Shown: positions 1-10,600, numbered from the stretch's first letter. The stretch is DNA of 64,000 nucleotides from Stentor coeruleus (GCA_001970955.1 MPUH01000197.1:19912-83911), one strand, 5' to 3'. A program made the numbers and translations. Notes: generated from the sequence alone by a model not told the origin.

Positions 1-433
1 TTTTCTCAAGTTCTCTTTGAACAGCATCAAGTTTTTTGTTTAGCACAGAAAGTGTAGTTTCTTGACCTTGGCATTTTTCTTGAGTATCAGCCAAAAGTTC
101 TTTACAGCTATTGCTTTTCCTCTGTTCCTCTAAAAGTTTCTGTTCAGTAAAATCATTATAAGTTTTTAATTCCTGAAGTTTAGCTGGATCATTAAGCTGA
201 TTAGTTGACATAAATTTTTTTTCAATAGCCCTATCTCTCTCATAAGTAATATTCTTAATACTTTCTTCAAGTTTTTTTTTTTCAGTAGTAAGATCCTTTC
301 TCTCAGCTTCCTGAATTTCCAAGCTTTCTTTAGCAGTTTTTAAATGAATTTTGATTTTTAGAAACTCTTGTATTAATTTCAACCTTATTTTCTATTACCT
401 ATATTCTGACTCAAATTCTTCCTGTGAAGACAT
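1..433 (-). CDS. Coiled-coil protein, 5' part (runs off left edge)
   Basis: The N-terminal part of a gene reads leftward out of the window. The start codon is at 431-433 (protein begins MSSQEEFESEY). A 15-nt intron at 384-398 must be removed; the frame then stays open to base 1, giving about 139 residues with no stop. The sequence is almost entirely charged heptad-like coiled coil rich in K, E, Q and L, with no catalytic motif visible. Without splicing, the frame hits a stop 12 codons in, which supports the intron. The start lies only 32 bp from the divergent neighbour at 466, so the two must share a very short promoter. Function is unknown; a structural, cytoskeletal or basal-body role is possible, but that is inferred only from the coiled coil. 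Confidence 0.75.
384..398 (-). other. 15-nt intron (phase 2)
   Basis: On the minus strand the sequence reads GTAATAGAAAATAAG. It starts GTAA, has A at position 10 and ends AAG rather than TAG. Removing it joins the MSSQEEFESEY exon to a long open coiled-coil frame; retaining it gives an immediate stop. Confidence 0.85.
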
Positions 434-465
434 ATTATATTCATATAAATTCAAATTACAGTTAA

Positions 466-1158
466 ATGTCTGAAGAAATAGTCGATCACTCAAAATTCAC
501 TGAAGCCAAGTCTTTACGCAAACAAGCTGAAGAAGATGCGAAGTTATTAGCAAACCGAATAGCTTTGCTTAAAGCTGAAGAGACTAAGGCTCTTAAAAAG
601 ATCGAAGAGACTCGGAAGAAGGCCATGGAGATTCTCCAATCCCGCCAAAGGCTCCAAGAAGAACAGAAACGTAAAGAAGAGATGAGATTAGCAAAAGAAC
701 AAGAAGAACAGCTAAAACTTCAAGAACTCAAAAATCAAAAGTATACTGAGAGACAAGTCAAAGAACAGAAAAAACAAGATTTTAAATCAAAGATATATAC
801 TGAAGCTCAGAATATTAAACAGATACAGATTGAAAATCTTGAAATAATCGAACAAAAACGTCTTGAAGAAATTCAATCGAAAATAGCGGCTAAACAAGAA
901 ATTCAAAGACAAAAGTCAAGGGCGGAAGAAAAAAGAAAAAGGATGGAGTTAGAAAAAAAAGCACAGATGAAAATGGAACTTGAAAGAAAAATTGAAGAAG
1001 AGAATCGTATTAGAAGAGAAAAGGAAGAATCTGTTGCTAGAATGGAACAGGAGGAACTTGAGCTTATTCAAAGGTTGCAGAACACTCAACTTCTTCAACA
1101 ATCTGTATTTGAAGACTTGGAAGCTGCTATGGGGGTTACTGAGCTCCGAGATTCTTAA
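466..1158 (+). CDS. Coiled-coil protein, 230 aa
   Basis: Single-exon ORF ending in TAA. Nearly the whole protein (about residues 10-215) is highly charged coiled coil dominated by E, K, Q and R, with repeated EEQ/RKEE-type stretches. It has no signal peptide, membrane segment or enzymatic motif. The ATG at 466 is the first in the frame, 32 bp from the divergent start of the left-hand gene. Proteins like this are common in ciliates as basal-body, axonemal or cortical components, but composition alone cannot distinguish these, so no function is assigned. Confidence 0.8.
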   Translation: MSEEIVDHSKFTEAKSLRKQAEEDAKLLANRIALLKAEETKALKKIEETRKKAMEILQSRQRLQEEQKRKEEMRLAKEQEEQLKLQELKNQKYTERQVKEQKKQDFKSKIYTEAQNIKQIQIENLEIIEQKRLEEIQSKIAAKQEIQRQKSRAEEKRKRMELEKKAQMKMELERKIEEENRIRREKEESVARMEQEELELIQRLQNTQLLQQSVFEDLEAAMGVTELRDS

Positions 1159-1368
1159 ATAGCCTTTTAAATTATTCAATTTAGAATTTATATGGGATTG
1201 AGAAAATTAAAGTATTTAAATGATTATGTTTTTGAATATGTATGAATTGATAGGATATAAAAATTTATGAGGATAATAGAAATATTGTATATTAGTTTAT
1301 GGTTTATTTTTTCAACACATACCCATTACCTCAATCCAAACGCATCTATACATAAGTGAATTATATAA

Positions 1369-2064
1369 ATGGCATCAATTATTTACTCAGTTATTGCTTC
1401 CGATTCCAACCCAACACCTCTTGCTGAAGCTTCTCTTGCAGAAGGAAATTTTGGCATGCTTGCCTTAAAGCTCCTAACTAAAATCAAGAAAAACTCTTCA
1501 GCATCTTACGTCTATGAAAACAAGTACATTTTCCATTACAACAACGAACATGATGTTACTTTTCTCTGCATGACAGATGCAGCATTCCACAATCGCACAG
1601 CTTATGCTTATCTTTTTGATATCAAAGATAAATTCTTCGAAAAGTTTGGAACTAATGTGAGAAATCTTGGTGGATATGGGGCTAATCGAGAATTCATGGA
1701 TCTTATGAAAGCCAAAATGAATTTTTATAATAGTGATCAAGGTGGTACAGACAAGTTGAAGACAGTCAGGGAGAATATTGAAAAAACTAAAGATATCATG
1801 ATTGAAAACATAGATAAAGTTTTAGCGAGAGGCGAAAAAATTGAACTTTTAGTAAATAAAACCCAACAGCTTAGTGACAGCTCGGTTAGCATGCGAAAAA
1901 CTGTAAAATAAATTTAGGCAACAAAAGTAAAAAGAGTTATGTGGTGGAAAAATACAAAGCTAACATTGATTCTGGTTCTGATTATTATCGTAATTGTTAT
2001 TCAGGCGATATTAATTATTATCATTATGTTTTCTTGTGGTGGGCCAAGCTTTAGTAATTGCTAG
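1369..2064 (+). CDS. VAMP7: VAMP7-like R-SNARE (longin type)
   Basis: A vesicle-anchored R-SNARE for fusion with endolysosomal, contractile-vacuole or plasma membranes. Residues 1-120 fit a longin domain. The SNARE motif spans about 127-185 and has the zero-layer Arg in the context VLARGEKIELL, the typical VAMP7/VAMP72 setting. The visible frame would stop after MRKTVK, but removing a 15-nt intron at 1903-1917 (phase 0) continues into a basic WWKN segment, a hydrophobic anchor of about 20 residues and a short luminal tail ending SFSNC, stop TAG. The spliced length is 226 aa, close to the 220 aa of animal VAMP7. Without the splice the protein would lack its membrane anchor, which strongly supports the intron. 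The class is certain; the one-to-one animal orthologue is less so. Confidence 0.9.
1903..1917 (+). other. 15-nt intron (phase 0)
   Basis: Sequence GTAAAATAAATTTAG, A at position 10. Splicing restores the transmembrane anchor of the VAMP7-like SNARE. Confidence 0.95.
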
Positions 2065-2184
2065 ATGATTAAAGCTAATTAGATATTTTATTTTTAGAAT
2101 TTTGTATATTAGACTAAAATAATTGAAATATTAAATGGTAAGTAACTATAACACAAGATTGTATTACAACTTAGCTTAGTTAAA

Positions 2185-2607
2185 TTAAAAAAAATCTCTT
2201 CTTTCAAGGTCCACAAATATTGGAGCCTTGTAGACATCTTCAGAACCCTTTCTAGAGGCTTTATTGCTAGGATTAGGTGAATTTTCAGCTGTTTCTGGAG
2301 AAATTTCCTGGTGGCTATATTGGCATCTATTACCATTCAAGCAGTACCCTAATTCAAAAAAATTCTTACATTTAACTTGCTTTAGAATAGACAAATAATT
2401 CTTATCTCTCAGTTCTTCAACACTATGTGCAAAGAAACATTTATCTCCGTATTCACAAAATCCTGCTTCAAGATTCCTGCAAAATTCAGTCTTAAATTTA
2501 GCTTGTATATCTTGTTTACTAACAAACTGATCTTTAGCATTCATTCTAAAGCTAGGATCATTTCTTTGAATATCTTTTCTTTGCATTTTGATACCAATGT
2601 AGCTCAT
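2185..2607 (-). CDS. Tandem CCCH zinc-finger RNA-binding protein
   Basis: A 140-aa protein with two CCCH fingers at about residues 38-63 and 76-100. The first fits C-x8-C-x5-C-x3-H, preceded by KFKTEFC. The second begins KCKNFFELGYC and ends YSH. A K/R-T-E-x-C lead-in followed by a close second finger is the TTP/ZFP36-like tandem arrangement, which binds AU-rich RNA and promotes mRNA decay. The rest is low-complexity and Ser/Asn-rich. It is single-exon, ends in TAA, and is convergent with the VAMP7-like gene 120 bp away. RNA binding is well supported; the target and the effect on mRNA are inferred. Confidence 0.85.
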   Translation of the reverse strand: MSYIGIKMQRKDIQRNDPSFRMNAKDQFVSKQDIQAKFKTEFCRNLEAGFCEYGDKCFFAHSVEELRDKNYLSILKQVKCKNFFELGYCLNGNRCQYSHQEISPETAENSPNPSNKASRKGSEDVYKAPIFVDLERRDFF

Positions 2608-3018
2608 ATTATATTATATCACTTCTAATAGATAGAAATTACGATTATTTTGTGCCATTATCTAAATTTATTTGTTTAAGTTTTTTTTAGAAAAAATTGT
2701 ATGCGAAATCATACTTTTTTTTAGGATTATTGATGGGATTATGTGAAAATTATTAAGGAAATTATCCGGTTGGAATTTGAGGATTGGGTTTGTGATGAAA
2801 GGATTAGGAAAGTTTTATATTGGAAATTTAGGGGGTTGATTTTTTTGTTTGGTAAAAGTGTGAAGATTATGTTTTTTAAATTATTGATTTTGTGTGTAAA
2901 GTTGTGATAATTACCTCTATGTTTTTGTGATATTGCTAAATTCCCTATCAATTATATAAATTTATTACTAAATAAAGCAATAGTGTCATTCAACTATGTG
3001 AATTCTTTAATTACCTAA
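2608..3018. other. Intergenic region
   Basis: AT-rich DNA between two minus-strand genes. I see no convincing ORF, RNA gene or repeat. It should hold the promoter of the CCCH gene and the 3' end of the next transcript. Confidence 0.7.
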
Positions 3019-3825
3019 TTATTCAGTTCGATAATAATCTCTGATTTTATTTTTCGACCCAATAACAGGAAAGCTAGGTACGATTTTTGGACTATGTCTA
3101 GTAAATTTAGGTTGTTGATAAGCCGGTAGTCTTGCAAAATTTACCACAAGTTTATTAAGACTTTTTGTCATAGGAAAAACATCATTCCGACTTATCACAG
3201 GAACAGATTCCGAAAACTTCAGCGACCTAGACAAATTATCTGCTCTTTTAAACTTAACCAACGGTTGATAAAGTTCACTATCTAAAATTTTTTGTTCATC
3301 GATCTGATAATTAATCTTTTCTTGTACTTCAAGATCCCTCCTATATTCCTCAGTATGTTTAAAATAGTTATTTCTCTCATACAAAGCATTTTGACGTATA
3401 GAATTCAACTGCTTCAATCTAATTTTTTTTTCTTTTTCTTTAGTAATTGCATCTTGAATCCTAGATCTTTCTTTATCTTCAAGTTGTTTATCTAAATTTT
3501 TATAATGTTCTTTATATAAATGATTACTGATTTCTGGACGAAATACTGAAGTGTTAATAAGTTCTTGAGATTCTCTAAATGTATATTGAGGAATATCTTG
3601 AGAAGAATTAAGTTTATTTTGGAGTTCTTGGATTTTGTTTTCTTGTTTCTCAAGGACTTTTTTTAATTCTTGGATATAGGGTTCATTAAGAGGGTTTTTT
3701 GGGATTAGGATTTCTCCTGAAGGGTTTATTGCTTGTTTTGGCTGGGGTACTTGGATGTTTAGGGATGATGATTCAGCGTTTTTAGATAAATTGTAAAACC
3801 TTTTTCCGGTTGTTAGAATTGACAT
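3019..3825 (-). CDS. Unknown coiled-coil protein, 268 aa
   Basis: Single exon, stop TAA. Residues about 50-75 (QELKKVLEKQENKIQELQNK) and 105-180 are predicted coiled coil, the second stretch rich in basic and acidic pairs with YERNNYFKHTEEYRRD. The C-terminal 70 residues are basic, Pro/Ser-containing and not coiled. There is no membrane segment or enzymatic motif. I do not recognise the family. The composition resembles ciliate cytoskeletal or axonemal-associated proteins, but that is only an impression. Confidence 0.75.
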   Translation of the reverse strand: MSILTTGKRFYNLSKNAESSSLNIQVPQPKQAINPSGEILIPKNPLNEPYIQELKKVLEKQENKIQELQNKLNSSQDIPQYTFRESQELINTSVFRPEISNHLYKEHYKNLDKQLEDKERSRIQDAITKEKEKKIRLKQLNSIRQNALYERNNYFKHTEEYRRDLEVQEKINYQIDEQKILDSELYQPLVKFKRADNLSRSLKFSESVPVISRNDVFPMTKSLNKLVVNFARLPAYQQPKFTRHSPKIVPSFPVIGSKNKIRDYYRTE

Positions 3826-4478
3826 TATTTTATATCTGAAGGTTTTTTTAGTTGATGTGATGCTTATGGTTAATGCAAAAGATGAAGAAATTCTACTGAT
3901 ACTGGGTGAAAAGGGAAAAATCTAATTGGTCTTTTTTTCAGAAGGTCGGATAAATTATTAAATATCTTGACTGATTATGCGGTAGTTTTATAGATTGATT
4001 TACACTTTTTAAATGAATAAGAGGATATTTTGGTTGATGTGTGAAGTTATATGTTTTGATAATAATCAAATTTATGCTTGCATGCAACTACAGTAGTAAT
4101 AATACAAAAAATTACTATCATTATCCATATAAATCAAAATAAATAACTATAAAAACTACAAAAAAATACTATAAAAACTACATAAAATTAATTTCCCATC
4201 TATTAATAATTCTTCAAATAAATCCTTAAGTGTAAAAAAAAACTCAAATCTAAATATTTTTCATACAAACTCTTAAAAATCAAATTCAAAACCCAGCACA
4301 TTAATTCTAATATCTTATACTACTATCACCTTCTACATCATACTCAAAATCCTTCAATCATCACTCTCTCTCCTTCAAACATCAATAAAAACACATGCCT
4401 TCAACTTTTCTCATTTAAATCTATAACAATCATCCTAACCATTCTAATGAAAAAAATAATTGAAAATCAATAATAAAA
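3826..4478. other. Intergenic region (divergent promoters)
   Basis: About 650 bp between divergently transcribed genes, very AT-rich. The left part is T/G-biased and the part near the CAP gene is A/C-biased. No ORF or RNA gene is supported. Confidence 0.7.
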
Positions 4479-5243
4479 ATGAAATCATACTCCGACCTAA
4501 TTCAAGAGGTTTACCGAGAAATAAATAATCTTAGAACCGATCCAACAACTTTCAGTTCTCGTTTTGAAGCAGAACTCACAGCGTTTAAAGCAAACAATGC
4601 AAAACATCGTAGGGGAGCAGTTCCTGTGATGACACGTGAAGGTATGAGTGCGGCTGAAGAAGCATTAATAGCAATAAAAAAAGCGACTCCTCTTGAAAAC
4701 CTTCATTGGTCTGAAGGTTTAGCTCATGCAGCTCAAGCTCACTGTAATGATACAGGTGCTTTAGGTATAGTTGGGCATATAGGTAGTCGTGAGAATACAT
4801 TGCAAGACCGCCTTGAAAAATTTGGTAAATGGAGTGACTGCATAGCAGAAGCTTTAGATTATGGTTCAATTGATGGCTTTGAAGTCGTTTTGAGCTTCTT
4901 GGTTGATGATGGGCTTAAAACTAGACCTCACAGGAACGCACTGTTAAACCCTAGATTCAAAAGGATTGGAGTAGGTATGGGTCCTCATAGTGAATATAAA
5001 ACAGTTGCCTCGGTTGTGTTTGCTGGAGAGTTTACAGATAAAGATGAAATCGAACCTGTAGAAGTGCCGACTGGAGGCATAAGCACAATAAATGAGGTAG
5101 AAAACTGGCTTGAAGGGGCTATCAAAATGACTTGTGAGATCAGAAGCGAAACAGAAAATGGGGTGACTATTAAAAAAATCAAAAAGTACTGGGAAATGGG
5201 AGATGGCAGTACCCAGATAACTGAAGAAGTGATTGATACTTAG
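4479..5243 (+). CDS. CAP/SCP domain protein, 254 aa
   Basis: A CAP superfamily (SCP/Tpx-1/Ag5/PR-1) domain covers about residues 6-185. Visible landmarks are an N-terminal helix with EVYREINNLRTDP, the LHWSEGLAHAAQAHCND segment, the GHIGSRENTLQDR stretch carrying a His near the usual cavity, the ECIAEAL-like SDCIAEALDYG helix, and HRNALLNPRFKRIGVGMG, the typical CAP3-like block. There is no signal peptide, so unlike most family members it is probably cytosolic. The C-terminal 70 residues (EVENWLEGAIKM onward) form a separate unidentified module. CAP proteins bind lipids or act at membranes, but the substrate here is unknown. Single exon, stop TAG, convergent with the next gene 31 bp away. Confidence 0.88.
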   Translation: MKSYSDLIQEVYREINNLRTDPTTFSSRFEAELTAFKANNAKHRRGAVPVMTREGMSAAEEALIAIKKATPLENLHWSEGLAHAAQAHCNDTGALGIVGHIGSRENTLQDRLEKFGKWSDCIAEALDYGSIDGFEVVLSFLVDDGLKTRPHRNALLNPRFKRIGVGMGPHSEYKTVASVVFAGEFTDKDEIEPVEVPTGGISTINEVENWLEGAIKMTCEIRSETENGVTIKKIKKYWEMGDGSTQITEEVIDT

Positions 5244-5274
5244 TTATTAGTATATTTAATCCTTCTATTCAAAC

Positions 5275-6435
5275 CTAAATAATCTTGATATCTATGCTTG
5301 GGTGTATTGGTAAAAAGCATATATCACAAGAATCCCCATGTTGGCATTTGCTACAAGTTAAATGTCCACAGTTTAAAATACTTTCACTAGCTTCAGTATT
5401 ACAAAAAGAACACAAAAACTGTAGCATATCCTGCATTTTTTCCTGGATTTCCGTGAGTTCTGTATTTAAAACTTCATTCGCATCTGCATATTTTTTTATA
5501 CTCACCTGAAGATTTTCCTTAGGCGCAGGTTCAGCTTGATGGGTAAAAGGGCATTTTTCAGCCATTTTGCAAGGATCACTCTTACAAGGTTTAGTTTGAT
5601 AATTATCTCTATGATAAAGTTCTTCTATTTCATTATGACAGTTTTTACATTGTTCTTTATATTTACACTTGTATTCTTTATTAAACCCAACAACACACGG
5701 TTTACAAGAATATAAAATTTTTGTCGGGTCTCGTCTACGATCTTTATGATCATGCCAATAATTACATATTATTTTATCGTGAAGACCAACAATTTTACAT
5801 TGAATAGTTTTAAAAGTGTCAAGGGCAAAAACATTATCATCTTTTTTTATCTCTTCAGATTTATTTTTAGCCTCTGTTGATATAAAACTTAAAGAAGGAG
5901 TTCTTATATTATCATGAGCAAAATAACATAAATGGCCTAATTGTTTACATTTATCATTTATAATAGGATATTGGCATAGTTTTGTTTTATATAACATTGG
6001 ATGATAATTAATTTCTTCTGGACAATGAGAAAACTCGCATTCCTCTGGACAATTTTTTGATATACAAGCTTTTGGGATATAATTCCACATACCATGATAT
6101 AATCTTTGTGGCATTCGTCTAATGTTTTGATTTTGATGACGATTAAGACAAGGATTTGATATACATCCAGTGCATTCAGAAACTAGATAATTAAACATGA
6201 ACATTTTGTCTTGTTCTTTTTCTTTTGCAAATTCAGCTGTGATGTCAATACTATAATTATAAGGTTTGTATATAGGGATATATTTCTGTATCATAATATC
6301 AGCGATTTCTTCATCTGTTTTGGTTGGGTACAAATCTTTGTGTTCTTTTTGCAATTCTTTTTTAAAGTACCTTAAAATTGTGTTGTTTTCAGTAACATAC
6401 TCAGCTCTTTTCATAGGTTGACCTTTATGTCTCAT
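5275..6435 (-). CDS. Unkempt-like CCCH/RING finger protein, 386 aa
   Basis: Multiple Cys/His clusters fill residues 85-300, including YKTKLCQYP...CYFAHD and YQTKPCKSDPCKMAEKCPFTHQ, both C-x(n)-C-x5-C-x3-H fingers. The segment CHNEIEELYHRDNYQTKPC resembles the linker between fingers in Unkempt and plant CCCH proteins. A compact C3HC4-like RING lies at the C-terminus (LCSFCNTEASESILNCGHLTC...CDICF, about 341-375). CCCH fingers followed by a C-terminal RING is the Unkempt architecture: sequence-specific mRNA binding with translational repression. The RING could give ubiquitin-ligase activity, but this is not shown. Single exon, stop TAG, TAG-to-TAG convergent with the CAP gene. Confidence 0.8.
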   Translation of the reverse strand: MRHKGQPMKRAEYVTENNTILRYFKKELQKEHKDLYPTKTDEEIADIMIQKYIPIYKPYNYSIDITAEFAKEKEQDKMFMFNYLVSECTGCISNPCLNRHQNQNIRRMPQRLYHGMWNYIPKACISKNCPEECEFSHCPEEINYHPMLYKTKLCQYPIINDKCKQLGHLCYFAHDNIRTPSLSFISTEAKNKSEEIKKDDNVFALDTFKTIQCKIVGLHDKIICNYWHDHKDRRRDPTKILYSCKPCVVGFNKEYKCKYKEQCKNCHNEIEELYHRDNYQTKPCKSDPCKMAEKCPFTHQAEPAPKENLQVSIKKYADANEVLNTELTEIQEKMQDMLQFLCSFCNTEASESILNCGHLTCSKCQHGDSCDICFLPIHPSIDIKII

Positions 6436-6603
6436 AGTAAATATTAATTATAAAGAATCTTTATTCATTTTGCCATAAAAAGTATAAGAAAAATTTTATA
6501 TTCTTAGACTGAAAGAATTTTTATATAAAGAAAGGATGAAATTAAGATTTTTAATATGATACTTGTAGGGTATAACTAAAGAGACGCTTAAAAATAATTA
6601 GAA

Positions 6604-7236
6604 ATGGTAAAACTTATATAGGCCAATATATTCTCGTACCATGGGGGTTCGATGATCGGTATGAAAGGTAAAGACTGTGTGGCAATTGCAATGGACCGTC
6701 GTTTGGGAGCTCAGTACAAAACCGTGAGTACTAATTATCAAAGAGTTTTCCAAATGACTGATAAAACTATAGCAGGTTTTATTGGTCTAGGAGGAGATAT
6801 TCAAACTTTAGCAGCTGAGCTTAGAGCGAAACTCAACTTATACAGCCTTAAAGAAAATAGGCAAATTGCCCCTGAAACATTATCATGGATGTTGGCTGCA
6901 CTTCAATATAAACGTCGCTTTTCTCCATACTTCATTGAACCTTTAATAGCAGGCCTTGACGATAAAAATCAACCATACCTTTCAACTGCTGATTCTATTG
7001 GATGCATGTGTGATAAGGATGGGTTTTTCTGTATTGGAACAGGCTCTGAAAATATGTTAGGGATATGTGAAAGTTTTTATAAAGACGATTTGGAATCAGA
7101 AGATTTATTTGAAGTCATTTCTCAATGTTTGCTATCAGGACTTGACAGAGATGCTTTTTCAGGTTGGGGAGCGGTAATTTATATGATCACTCCTACAGGA
7201 ATTACAGCTAAAACATTGAAAGCAAGAATGGATTAG
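6604..7236 (+). CDS. PSMB3: 20S proteasome subunit beta-3
   Basis: A non-catalytic beta subunit of the 20S core particle. Exon 1 is only the start codon (6604-6606). A 15-nt intron (6607-6621) follows, then exon 2 encodes ANIFSYHGGSMIGMKGKD and the rest. The spliced protein is 205 aa, the same length as human PSMB3, and the N-terminus matches the family pattern SYNGG..MAMKGK. Other family landmarks are AMDRRLGAQ, IGLGGDIQTLA, YKRRFSPYFIEPLIAGLD and the terminal TLKARMD. The family lacks the catalytic Thr and this protein does too. Starting at the ATG at 6652 would remove the conserved N-terminal beta strand, so the spliced start is preferred. Confidence 0.95.
6607..6621 (+). other. 15-nt intron directly after the start codon
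   Basis: GTAAAACTTATATAG, A at position 10, placed immediately behind the ATG of PSMB3. Splicing gives the conserved N-terminus and the exact family length. Confidence 0.93.
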
Positions 7237-7646
7237 TTAATAGACTAGGAAAATGAGTTGCTTAAAAATTGTAGTAGAAAATAATTTGGGCATTTTTTGT
7301 ATTAGCTCAATGTTTTTTTTTTTCAAGAAATGTGGAAGTTTATTGATTTGAAAGGTTTTTTTCTTTTTGGGTTTTTTTGTAGGATAAATTTTCAACTAAA
7401 AGGTACTTTTATATAAAATCATTACTTGTNTTTTTTTTTTTCAAGAAATGTGGAAGTTTATTGATTTGAAAGGTTTTTTTGTAGGATAAATTTTCAACTA
7501 AAAGGTACTTTTATATAAAATCATTACTTGCTATAGGATTCCAATTAATTTCTATAATTTTTAGTATAAATTCAACATCTAAAAGCTTTATTTCCTACAA
7601 TAATTAACCTAAAAGTATCTATTTAGATAAATAAACTCTAGTCAAA
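7237..7646. other. Intergenic region with gap-flanking duplication
   Basis: Between the convergent PSMB3 and TMEM131-like genes. It contains long T runs and the duplicated block around the n at 7430 (listed separately). No gene is supported. Confidence 0.7.
7312..7530. repeat. Direct duplication flanking assembly gap (n at 7430)
   Basis: The block 7312-7429 is repeated at 7431-7530, sharing CAAGAAATGTGGAAGTTTAT and the AAAATCATTACTTG end. The first copy carries about 16 extra T/C-rich bases. The single n between them suggests two contig ends, possibly from different haplotypes, joined without merging. Confidence 0.8.
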
Positions 7647-10600
7647 TTAATCTTCAGTAAGTTCAGCCAAACTTGTAGATTTTTGATCAGAGCTAAACCC
7701 AAATAGTAAACTACTTTTTTTATAAGAGTCAATAAAAAAGTCTTCATCAGGTTCAATGTTTAGATTTTCCGAACTTTCCTTAGGTTTAGGTGCAGGTTCA
7801 TCAGAAACCGCTCTAACTTTTTTCATTAAGTTTTCAAATGCTGAGGTTTTTTTATTTATAGGCGATGGGCATATAGGTGGAGAATTTTCTGATACTTTTC
7901 CGATACGTTTTTCTATAAGAAGTTTATTTGTTGCTATAACCTCTGGAACTTGTAAAATATTTTTATGGTTTTTTAAATTCTCAGCATTTTCTATTATTGT
8001 ATTCGTTAAATTGCGTCTGATTTTAGTCTTTTTCCTAGATTTCTGAGGCTGGATAATCCCAACATTCTCTGTTATTTCTTGTGTTTTTCCAGTTTCTATT
8101 GGAACTGTTAGTATTTCTTGAGTTTGGGCAAAGAAAATAGGCTGAGAATACTTTTTACAAAAGAAAATCCCGAAGGCTATTTCAGGATAGTCTTTTATAC
8201 TCTTACTTCTATAATGCATTTTTTTGTCAAATTGATCGTATTTAATCAATAATACCACAACTGCAACAATGCATGCTATGGTTAAGATAAATGTTTCATC
8301 TCCGCAGCTAGTAACGAAGATATNGCAACAATGCATGCTATGGTTAAGATAAATGTTTCATCTCCGCAGCTAGTAACGAAGATATCTAAATTAAAATCTT
8401 CAGGAAACCTAGATTCTACAACAATACTAAAGCGTCCTGTCGAAGTGATAACCTGCAACTCCGCATTTTTATTAGCAAAAAATTTTGCAGGGTTTAAATA
8501 CATTTGCACACTAATCCCTTCTTGCGAGCCTAAAATAAAATTTCTATTGCAATCAATCAAAATATACCCTCCAAACTCACAAACATCCCCATCAAAAACA
8601 ATCCCTTGAATCTCTGCATCAATATTCCCCACATTTTGTAATTCAAAACTCCTAACAAATATTGGCGAAACTATTAAAGAACCTCCAATCAAAAATTTAC
8701 TTATTTCATCAGAAGTTATATCAAAAACAAGTTTATGTTGCTCTTTTCTTAAAGATGTTTTATGAACAACATATTCTTTTCCATTATAAAAATAAATAGT
8801 CCTTTTCATAAACGCAAGTTTTGAATATGCAACATTTGTGTGGATATTCATAGTTTCAATAAGTGTATAATTGTTTCTGAGGATAAAAGAAAGATTATGT
8901 AAACCTTGGGATAAAGGTTGAAAATATATTGGCCCGATAACTTTATTTGTTTTTGGAGGTATGAGGACAATATTTTTACCTCCAATAAAATATGATTGAG
9001 ATGTTTGCCAAGTGTTTTGTTTTGTATAAGAAGATTTCCATTCTTCATTTTGAGAATTGAGATAGTTTGAGTAACTTAAACTGTCTTTAGGGTTTAGAAA
9101 ATAGAGAATTTTATCTAGTAAACCTTGATTGGGTAAATTGGATTCTTGTGATCGTCTTGGATGTTTTTCAGTTGCATGTTTAATTAAAGGAATTTCTTCA
9201 GTAGGTTTTATTATGCATTCTCTTCTTTTAAGTCCTGTATCATATTCATTTTTTATGTTTTCAAACTCGTCATCAACGTAATTTTGATGTAAATTTTCAT
9301 TTGAACAGTCGAATTTCTTAAGTTCAGTTTGCAGGAAATCTGGAGCTGCGAGCAGTTGGACCATTATTGGAACCTGCAAAGGATTATAAACTTTTAAATA
9401 ACTCGTGCAAGTTTCATCAACACTACAATAATCGAAATTCGGCCATATATCAATTTCCATTTGAGGTTTTTTAAAACCAATAAACACTGGAGCTTCAATT
9501 TTCCCAGCTACATCTGTAGTTACCACAATACTTCCTACTTTTTCCCCATCTTCCCATATTCTCTGAAGTTGATTCCAAGTCCTCGCTTCTCCATAAGTCA
9601 TATATTTATTCCAATCAATAATAATTTCATTGTTTTTACTATATAAAATCTTAACTTTCCCTATAACTTGTTCTTTATCAGGCTGGACAAACTCTTTTGT
9701 ACTTTCAAAAGTTAAACTTTCTTCAGAAGAAGATATAGATTGTATATGCACAGGAACTGGGAAATTATTAGTATAATATATCAATTGTTCTTTAAAAGCT
9801 CCTGGAACGACTTCACCAAAATAAACAGATTTAACTTTCCCATATCCAGTCACAGAAGTTAAATGAACAGTAATAAAAAAAGAACCAATTGAAGTATGAA
9901 ATATGATTGGATTAAACAAAGATCTATCACCTTTTATTATTATAATAAACTCAATAGAGTCTTGAGCATAGATTGTATTACGTTTAGGCATTTCGATTTT
10001 TGATTGAGGTATTGACTCTATTAAATCAATAACCACATCAAATCTGTTAGAGTTTTTTATTAAAATTTTCACTGTTATAGAGTTTTCATAAGATATATAC
10101 CCCAGTTCTAATGGACCATATATATTATCATAAACCCCTTTAGCATAATGTGCAAATGATAACACAGGGTCTTCTATTCTTATAAAAGACTGGACAATTC
10201 CGATATTTGTATAGAATTTTACTAGTTGATAAGATGACTGTTTGGCTAAAACTAGAATTTTGATTTTGTTTTCTTCATTAGAAACAAGTTTTTCTGGGTT
10301 TGAAATATTCAGAACCCCTGTGAAAGTTTGAATGTTTTTTATATGCAAATCATGATCAAGATAGTTTGTCAAAGGGATATTATATACCATATGACTATAT
10401 GGATTATAAACTAAAGGAACAGATGATAGGTTTAATATAGATAAAATTGCAGTTGCTATGCATTCTATAATATAAATCTTATCATTACTTCTAAGCTCAA
10501 TAGCTCCAGTATAAAACCCTTCGTTTTTCATATGAAACTTAACTTTACCAATAATAAACTTATCACTATGCCCTGGGATTATTTTATTGTCAAAAGACAC

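Noticed and set aside
2739-2951. Minus-strand 70-codon frame between the CCCH gene and the unknown coiled-coil gene
   Set aside because: Highly AT-rich, Asn/Ile/Phe-dominated translation with no resemblance to coding DNA here.
6652-7236. PSMB3 starting at the ATG at 6652
   Set aside because: Would lack the conserved first strand; the spliced start at 6604 gives the family's exact N-terminus and length.
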